In this document: positions 56,791 to 64,000 of the stretch, piece by piece | How positions within the stretch are numbered: position 1 is the first letter of the stretch | Layout: every line of letters begins with the position of its first letter | Origin: Amblyomma americanum | Lineage: Eukaryota; Arthropoda; Arachnida; Ixodida; Ixodidae | Length of the DNA stretch: 64,000 nucleotides | Direction: 5' to 3' | NCBI RefSeq assembly: GCF_052857255.1 | Contig: NW_027526505.1 | Location: 610,501-674,500, forward strand | Notes under the pieces: model-generated | Seen by the model: only the letters and a program-made list of their open reading frames with translations | Told to the model about the DNA's origin: nothing | The model's database searches: none | Program-made: the position numbers and the translations under genes

Positions 56791-57289
56791 CTTGTACACC
56801 TAAATCTTGCTTTATGCGAAATCCCACAGCTAGATCTTCTCTGTATCCGAACCCACAACAGGATTGTACGTGCCCGTCCTGTAGCACTTTGGTCCTATAG
56901 CCCGCCCTGTACTTCAATCCTCAGTAAGCCTTATGACAACACATTTAATCCCTGCTTTGTCCTGGAACAACTATTCTACACTTACCTCATTAGATAAAGT
57001 TCTAGCGTAAAACGTTGCTGGGTGGAGTAGTTTTGAATAGTGGCCTGTTAGATCGCATTGATTCTTGGCAACCTACGTGCTTTGCAGGTCTGACCGCCGT
57101 TTTGGTCAGTTGCTTCGCTGCGGCTGGAGACTGAGGGGAGAGGGTTAGTTTGGCATATTCATATTGGAGGTTTTGGACAAGTTGCACACCAGGGCTGCGA
57201 ATTATTGTTTAGGTAAGGGAGTGCTTTGTAGGTTCTGGTCATCGAGACAAGGTAGCGCCCAGAGCAAGGCTGTGCAAATTAATCGACAC

Positions 57290-57870
57290 AAGGACTCGTT
57301 TAAGCGCGAGCTCTTACTACTTACATTTGCTCGTTTCGCGTTCGTTTCTCCGTGCGCTCTCATATTTCAAGATGGCAGCTAAATCACATAATCATAGCCG
57401 TAAAACCTAATGTCAGCAAAGCTCAGGTGAGAAAAATGCGACACCCCTCCATGTGACCGAATAACACCCGTTACCGGCGTTCCACTATAGGTTTACCATC
57501 TGAGCGGGTGCTCAGACAGGTGCCACTTGTGGTTGTCATTGGTAACAGAATTGTAGCCCACCCGCTTGGTCAACAGGTTCACAGTGGCTCCAAACAAATT
57601 AGCGCACATTCGGCACACAAAGTTGTTAGTCGGGTTGAAGCCTGGTGTGTATGCGGGATTCATACTGACGACCTTTGCTCGTCCAAGTCGTAAAGGGGCT
57701 ACCCTCGGAGCGGCGTGGCGGGCGAACCAGTGGTTGCAGAATGATTAGGCTAGTACCAAACAATTCGTTGTTTTGTGATGTTTACTTTGATATCCAATTT
57801 TGTCTAAAGCATAAGTGAAAGCTAACGCTCTTCGTGTGATATCGCATTGGGGAATCCTTCGTCTTTTTTA
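57290..57870 (+). repeat. Unclassified dispersed repeat, copy 2
   Basis: It parallels 38700-39800 without the ~520-bp U2-containing insert. Shared words include AAATCACATAATCATAGC, ACACCCGTTACCGGC, GTCGGGTTGAAGCCTGGTG and GTACCAAACAATTCG. Non-coding as far as can be seen. Confidence 0.6.
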
Positions 57871-58199
57871 TCTTGTGAAGAACTGCGCAGCTGCAGGATT
57901 CGAAGAGCGGCCTTCTTGAACGCGAGGCTTGTGTTATACCTCTATTCATAGCTGCCACGCTATCACATACTCTAATTTAACAGAAGCTGTAGCGCACAAT
58001 GTTAGGATAATAAGTACGCGCCGGGTAAATATATTCCTCTTAAAGCGCTTCGACTTCATTTTGTCGCAACTCGCAGTATATATGATCGTATGAGCATTAG
58101 CTTTATTAGTAATTTGCTATGATGGACATATCTTGTCGGTCAAAAGGGCCAATTCTGCACTGCAATTAGCCCATTAGAAAGTCGTCGAGAGACGAGTAG

Positions 58200-59130
58200 C
58201 TTTGAACTCCTCAAGAGCCGCACATCATGAATCTTGTGTAAACAAGGTGAACTTGAGCGCTCAGCAGCAGGTTCTCCGCCTGTGCGTGCTGCATTCCCAG
58301 ACAGCACGCTCACGTCCCTCGCTGAGAGCTTCATCAAAGAACTCAGGCATGGGCGCAAAACTACTAACTGTAGCAGTGACGGTTCCCAGGGATGTCCCGT
58401 CGCTTTGCTCTGCATGCACAACCTGTTCCGTCGATTGAAAAAGGTGGCCGGAAAGTGCGGCGTTCAGATCGCTTTTTCGGCTCAACTTGAGATGTCAAGG
58501 ATGTGCTGCGTGATTAATAGCACCGGCGAAGACAAAAACTTCCAGATAGGCACGCCAAGCAGCTTGTAAACTGCACCGTACGAGTGGGTTTAAACTGCAC
58601 CGTACGAGTGGTTTACCTTATTCCACTTTCATGTGGGAAGTGTTATATAGGATAGAAGGGCCAGTATTTCAATTAAATACTGGTGAAGCACAGAAAAATG
58701 GTCTGTGCTCGAATGGCCTGTCCATTGCCGCAAGTGCAAAGTCATCAAAAAGCTAAAAAAAGAAGAAAAGCGCACCGTTCTTTTCACTGCAATCGAGCGT
58801 TGAAGCGGCTCCGCAAGCAGGCTGATAGGCAGATATTTTAAATTTTTTAAGTTGATAAAGCACGAGACAAGTGCGCAAGCAGCCCTTCAATTGCCTTCAC
58901 TGAAAAAGAGAGCATACATTGCCAAAAACACGCGCGTCACCTTCCTGTGGTGTTTTTGATTGCTTGCTTTTCTGATATCAAAGGAAATCTTTGCTATGTT
59001 GAGTTTCTTGCGCACGCGTAGCCTTGATTTGGCGAATTGAGAATCTTTCCTTCAGTGTGCATTAAACATCTGTTGTGTACCGCGTGTCCCGTCTATTTTT
59101 CTCTATGTCCACTCTGTTTTTCGCGCTAGC
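58200..59130 (+). mobile_element. Penelope-like element fragment (linker and GIY-YIG), decayed
   Basis: The plus frame 58234-58569 carries the linker: MHNLFRRLKKVAGKCGVQI, AFSAQLEMSRMC. The endonuclease follows with VVYLIPLSCGKCYIG, then a TAG and WPVHCRKCKVIKK. The C-terminal region runs to about 58960 (LPSLKKRAYIAKN). The 3' end near 59085-59130 (GTGTCCCGTCTA, GTCCACTCTGTTTTTCGCGCT) resembles other Penelope ends in the window. A 22-bp tandem duplication of AAACTGCACCGTACGAGTGG (58567 and 58592) lies just before the GIY motif. Confidence 0.7.
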
Positions 59131-60875
59131 TCACATTTCGCAGCCAGTATATCCTGGTGTATTCCAAATGTCTTAGAATGGGAGCACAGACTGAAAAAAA
59201 TTATCACGAAACCTCTAATGTGCACCCGTACATCGACATAACAAAGGCTGTAAGGCTTCCCGCTGTGTCAGTTTAACTGAGTATTTTAGCAGATCAAGTG
59301 TAATTCTGTCCCCCATTGCAGATAGAAACCGCCTCTCAGGAACAAAAAATCCCACTTCCTAAGATGCCGCGAGCTTTTGCAGTTTTTGGTTCTTCATTCT
59401 TCAAAGCTACCGGCACGCCGCTTTATCGCTTTGTGTGCGATGCAAAAAGCGACTAGGTTTATATTGATTGATCGCAGCAAGACAGAGCTGATTCTACTTT
59501 GCTCCAGAATGTTCTATTAACTTTGCACGCTTTATCTAGGAAGTTCGCTGTCAGCTTTAAATTGAGCACGGCCGACAGCGGCGGGCATTCTGTTCGACGA
59601 CCGCCAAGCACGCGTGTCGCTTCGGCGCCGCCGAGTGATTCAGTCCATTGTGGGCGCAAGTCAGCTCATTAAAAAGTTTGTTTTAGATAAATTTGTCCGT
59701 TTTCAGCCCTCCTGACTGCCGTCACCACTACGTGACAATATCAGCCTTGATGCACAGAGTATTATTTTACCCCTGGGTAAAAAGTTGCCTTTTCCCGCCA
59801 TCTATCTCTAAGGCCACATCCCCTAAGGCATTTAGAGGAGAAAACCCTCCCGAACGGTTAGTCATTTATTTTTACATCCTCAATATACTTTCCTGGCAGA
59901 TTTACTCATAACAGCCAATGCACGGGAACAACGAAAGGTACGCTTTGGAAAGATGGGGTTTTCCTATACTCATTAATGCGCGGCGTTATATAGTTTGATT
60001 TATAAAATAAATTTCGTGTTCTGGTCATGGCTGTTGGTGTAGTCGAGCGCAATGCCGCTCAGGTTAGCTAATGAGGCAACTAGCCTTCCTTTAGATAAAA
60101 ATAAATTTGCCTTTACAGCTGAAGTTAGCATAAGCATGTTTATTGAATTTCAGATGATCTCGAATAAGAGTAGGCAACGAAAAGCACGCCCTGATGGTCA
60201 CTCGTGTGTCTAGGAAAACAGCAATAATGCTTTGCTGTAGGTTGGCGATAAATTTACACAACCTCTGTTTGTTACAGATTTACCGATAATCAAACACTAA
60301 CAAATTGTTTATAATTTTTCAAAACATTCTACGGCTGACGCATTTATGGCAGTAAAATTCTACTGTTCTCATCTCCAAGTTTCAGAGTTTCCTCTTTAGT
60401 AATATTTTTTCATGAGTGATGCTCAATCGGTGGCAACTATATGCTGATAGAAATCCTGCAGCGATCCTCTAAAGATATTTGTTATGGCGCGGAAAGAGCA
60501 CTATAATCACTCTAGTTTCGACTTGTTCACTCGCGTATATCGATATTACATTTATAGGCGAATATAATCCTTCCCTTCAGTTTTCAGCCGAAAACAGCAG
60601 AAAAGCAAATTCATTCATTCCAGCGCATTGCTCGTGAGATAAGCACTACACTGTCTGCCAAATACTTTAAAATGATCAATAAATTGTTTACGCAGTTTCA
60701 GAGGATAGATGTGTATAAGAATGGTAAAATATGCCCTGTATCGTGTATTCCTTAAAAAAATTCCAATTAAGGTGTTATAAGCAGGACATTCAGTTTTTAA
60801 TACTATGGGGCATATGTTTCGAGAAGAAAACCTTAAAGTACGAAAATCTTAAAATTCAGCGTACAATAGGGTAGA
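59131..60875. other. No recognisable feature
   Basis: A/T-rich sequence with short frames; nothing recognised. Confidence 0.35.
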
Positions 60876-60878
60876 ACG

Positions 60879-61040
60879 TTGGGCCAGTTGGTGTAGCGAC
60901 ATAATTAAAGACTTTGCGCAGAATATCACAGAATAGTGCTCGTGTGTGTGTGTGTGCGCGCGTGTTTCTCCCTCCCGTCCTGTGTTATTCTGCGCGAAGT
61001 TTTTTATTATGTCAGCGTACAAATTTTGCCCTGTGTGGGA
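60879..61040. mobile_element. Penelope-like terminal hairpin with internal GT run
   Basis: Arms 60898-60930 and 60981-61013 are inverted copies (GACATAATTAAAGACTTTGC against GACATAATAAAAAACTTCGC). GGCCAGTTGGTGTA lies outside the left arm, matching the Penelope end word elsewhere. The loop holds a short GT/GC run. No coding remains. Confidence 0.5.
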
Positions 61041-62175
61041 AAACATATAACATAGAGAAAGCGCTTTAAAAATTGAATGTCTGTACTGCTCTTTTTGAAA
61101 GCGATAAGAGGAAATATTGAAGCACGCTCCGAACTTTCCGAAAAGGTTTTCAATAGTTGCTAAAAACGCTATGCATTTCTGGACGTGATATAGAATTGTC
61201 AAACTGAAGGACAACTTACGAGTTTTCGGATCTGTAGGCCATGAATTCTACCTTTACTGTAACTCGACACTTGCTGCTGTCTGTACTCATGGTAGTGGAA
61301 GAGATACAACGGTAGCTGTTGCTGGAAATTGCGAAACTTGTGTGTGTCAAACGGTACGGGCTTTCCACCTGTAAAAGCTAGAGCGGAATGAAAGTCAGAT
61401 TAAGGACTTTGCATTCTTAAAGACGGAATGTAACGTGCCAAGCTTTCTTGTTTGAGTTGTTTGGGCGACTTCCCATGCTCATTATTTTGTGTTCTGCTAA
61501 ACTGACCCTTCTACCTTCGGCCATGTTCTTCGACATGTACGACAATTTCAGATAGCTCTCTTCTGTACCGCAGGGAAATACATTCGTTGCTTCGAACCAC
61601 AAAAGCGAAACTGTGGATATTACTGTAATCTTGTATACGACTTAGAGGCACATGGCTGCAGCGCGAGAAGGGCGACCACATTACTAAATTGTTCTAATAG
61701 TATATCCAGCCGCTGTAGAAACCCTATGCCGGCTCGAGGAGGTCAGGTCGAAAACTGCGGCTGACATACTTAGTTGTGGCGTTGCCCTCTGGCTTCAGCT
61801 TCATCGCCGACCGTGCATTAATGGTGACAATACCAGCACTTTTTATTGTGGAAGCAGCGGCTTTCTCTGCACCATGAAAAGAATGATGATGGCCTAGCTC
61901 TGTTAGGCCGTGATATACTTAGCGAAAGCGCGGCGACATCTGGTTCGGAAGAGTTAATATATGAAACCCGTGCAGTTACGAGATATTTAAGCTGCGTGAA
62001 TTGTACAAGGAGCTATTTTTTGGGGGATTAAGTTATCGAGTTTATGGGAGAGTTGCGTTCCTTGAAACAGTTTTGATTTTCACACGTGTGTGAAGTGCAT
62101 GTCCGCTTTTGATGTTTAAAATTGTAGCGACGAACATGTCTGTGATATGTTGTAAACTGTAGAAACAGGCAATAA
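61041..62175. other. No recognisable feature
   Basis: Short frames only; nothing recognised. Part may be the 5' flank or UTR of the LINE that follows. Confidence 0.35.
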
Positions 62176-62191
62176 AGACGAAATAGACGTC

Positions 62192-63636
62192 GTGGGAAGC
62201 CGTTCTGAACGGCTGTGTGCTGAAATGCTTCTAGCTGGAAACAGCGCATCGGCCGTTGGCCGAGGTCTCCCGACATCTGAAGCTGCAACGGACTCGTACA
62301 AAGTTGTCCTCCCTCGACTACCTACCGGTAATGTTGTCCTCAATACCGTCTTTCTGCATTCTGACCTCAAGGGTCGGCCATACAGAGCTCCATACTTCCG
62401 GGACGCGCTTGCGCAGATTGCGGACCTCCGTGGGATTCTGTGTATTGGCCACTACCTAATGAGCCACGTTTGGATGGGTACCTGCGAGAGCAGTTCCTCA
62501 AAACAGAAGCTTATTGCCAAAGCAGATTTCCACTTCAAAGGTCTAAAATTTATCGTGTTTGACCCGGACACCAAAAACGTGAAGCTTAAGCTTCTTTGGC
62601 TCTCACGCTATATGTAGCACCGGAAGGTGTGGAAGCTTTGGGGTCTTTTGGAACTGTACGAACTATAGAGCGTGAGAAGTGGCGGTGCCTCGGAATGGAG
62701 CACATGTAAAGAAGCGAACCGTGAAATCTCGCTCACGCTCAAGAACGGAGTGTCAGCAAGTACAATACCTCACACGCTCAATTTTTTCGGGGTACAAGCT
62801 TTAGTTGTGATCCCAGGCAGGCCTCCGCTGTGTCTTCGTTGTAATCGTGTGGGCCATGTACGGCGTCAGTGTAGTACGCCTCGATGCACCCAGTGCCGAC
62901 GCTTTGGGCACACAGCAGACAATTGTGTTATTAGTTATGCTGACCAGTTACGCCAAGGCAACTGGGCCCATGATGATTAAGTGGTGTCAGAGCACAATTA
63001 TGGATTGTTGTATGTTGTGGAAGCGTCGGGTGAACTGAGTCACGAGCTCCAAACAGAAGATGGATCAAGGGCTTCTGCACCGGATAAAGGCAAGGGTCCA
63101 CCTGCAAGTACAGACAAACAGGAATCCCCTTCTCCATACCCAAAGCCACGGGACCCGGGACTGTCTGGGCCTGCTAATTTGAGTCCTGTGCTTGCTGCTG
63201 AGGAGTCATCTGTCACCCAGCGATCACGAGAACTGAACACCCCTTCTGTAGAGTCAGTGGAGGCGCTTCAGCCAGTGAATGTGCCACATGCCTTCTGTGC
63301 CGGCGATGCCCCTTCGTCGCCGGAGTGCAGCAGTGTGTCGCCTGAAGATCAGCTTCTAGTGTGTTCGGTGCCCCATCGGCTGTCAGCGTGGTTGCGAGTG
63401 ACGTGGCCCACCCGGCTTCATGGGCCGAAGCCTTGGCTGTCTAAGAAGAGGCGATGGACAACAGCGCACCTTTGAAGCATCCTGCAGATGATGAGGTGTG
63501 TGTCGATGGCGATGTGCAGAAGGCGCCTGCTGTGATGGCATTGGGAAGGGTCACCTTAAAACGCAGGGCGGTGTCTGCCGTACATGCCGCCGATTTGCAG
63601 GCCGGACGCCCCAGTTCAGGGGATGGCCTTCAATAA
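62192..63636 (+). pseudogene. L1/Tx1-like LINE ORF1 (paired CCHC knuckles)
   Basis: The N-terminal domain (VVLPRLPTGNVVLNTVFLHS, then FDPDTKNVKLKLLWLS) is followed by PGRPPLCLRCNRVGHVRRQC and CTQCRRFGHTADNC, two knuckles at about 62814-62932. The tail is Pro/Ser/Glu-rich. Two frame shifts, near 62605 and 62705, compensate each other: the middle stretch EGVEALGSFGTVRTIEREKW is read in another frame. A TAA at 62978 and frame breaks after 63475 also interrupt it. The first in-frame ATG is 62225; the true start is uncertain. Confidence 0.75.
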
Positions 63637-63650
63637 GAAAAGCATCAAAA

Positions 63651-64000
63651 ATGGAGGCAGTCACAGCATTTCAGGTCGCTACCCTTAATATTAGCGCCTT
63701 GCGTAATCGTCGAAGGAAACATCAGTTACGGCATCTTTTCAACAAATGAGGTGTGAGCGTGCAGCCATCCAGGAAACCAATCTGTCCTCTGATGAGGAGA
63801 CTGAAGCTGCTGTCGAGCCTTTTTTGACAGAATTCAATGTTATCGTTAGTCACTCGAGAAGCTTATGTAGTGGGTGTATGTTATTCCTGGCCAACACGCT
63901 AGGGATTACTGCCGTGCCGTATAGCACAGTTGATGACGGGCGACTTATCTGCTGTGACCTCGCAATTTCAGGTATACAGTGGCGAATTGTTTATGGCCGT
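63651..64000 (+). pseudogene. L1/Tx1-like LINE ORF2, APE endonuclease, partial
   Basis: ATG 63651 opens MEAVTAFQVATLNISALRN, the N-terminal APE strand. A shift near 63748 moves the frame, then AIQETNLSSDEETEAAVEPF carries the catalytic Glu, followed by LTEFNVIVSHSRSLCSGCML and ISGIQWRIVYGR at the window edge. The remainder is outside the window. Confidence 0.8.

Larger units (their letters stand above)
53590..57190 (-). mobile_element. RTE-like LINE, decayed, with nested SINE and Penelope-like pieces
   Basis: Minus-strand order: APE endonuclease (56535-55917), linker (to about 55670), then a region interrupted by Penelope-like ends (55231-55665) and a SINE (54703-54948), RT palm (54567-54319), thumb, and C-terminus ending near 53595. 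The far 5' part (57190-56800) is unclear. APE plus RT without RNase H, and the QGDTIS and WRDM motifs, fit the RTE group. Stops and shifts are abundant. Confidence 0.7.
62180..64000 (+). mobile_element. L1/Tx1-like LINE, 5' part, continues past the window end
   Basis: ORF1 with two CCHC knuckles (62192-63636) is followed by an APE endonuclease at the start of ORF2 (63651 on). ORF1 of this type with paired knuckles and an acidic Pro/Ser-rich tail is common in L1/Tx1-like arthropod LINEs; the clade is inferred. The RT would lie beyond position 64000. Confidence 0.7.

Overview
The window looks like intergenic chromosome of a large, repeat-rich arthropod genome, most probably a hard tick (Ixodidae). 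This is inference. It rests on tRNA-headed SINEs resembling the tick Ruka family, on the mix of CR1-like, I-like, RTE-like and L1/Tx1-like LINEs, Ty3/gypsy elements and Penelope-like elements, and on long GT and ATT microsatellites. I recognise no intact host protein-coding gene. Almost every coding trace is a decayed mobile element, with stops and frameshifts. The only cellular gene sequence I recognise is a 5'-incomplete U2 snRNA-derived copy.

Layout: 1-5350 is mostly featureless. 5350-6160 is a gypsy gag relic bounded by two convergent LTR-end/primer-site boundaries. 6160-11403 (-) is a nearly full-length I-like LINE (ORF1 with zinc knuckles; ORF2 with APE, RT and RNase H). 11410-11553 is a short LINE 3' end. 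11640-12330 and 18225-19067 are two copies of one T-rich repeat. Between them, 12401-18160 (+) is a CR1-like LINE with three ~250-bp promoter-like 5' monomers, a PHD-like ORF1 and an APE-RT ORF2 that is interrupted by a second LINE's RNase H end. 19068-19438 is a GT array. 19440-24830 holds SINEs and Penelope-like and LINE fragments.

25030-32175 is the most notable element: an LTR retrotransposon with a 5-bp target duplication whose pol order is protease, integrase, reverse transcriptase, RNase H. The protein motifs are Ty3/gypsy, but the order is that of Ty1/copia, as in the Gmr1-like group. 32187-36340 holds Penelope-like and SINE pieces. 38630-39800 is a dispersed repeat carrying the U2-derived insert.

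41670-48520 (-) is a second, conventional gypsy relic (gag, PR, RT, RNase H, IN). A Penelope-like element (43778-46419) sits inside its RNase H region with an 11-bp target duplication, and another LINE tail (42405-42868) sits inside its integrase. 51600-57190 holds RTE-like LINE pieces with a SINE and Penelope-like ends. 58200-59130 is another Penelope-like copy. 62180-64000 (+) is the start of an L1/Tx1-like LINE that runs off the window.

The elements do not cooperate as a pathway. The window records successive insertions, and the nesting gives a relative order: gypsy first, then the Penelope-like element and LINE tail; CR1-like LINE first, then the RNase H LINE; T-rich repeat and RTE first, then SINEs.
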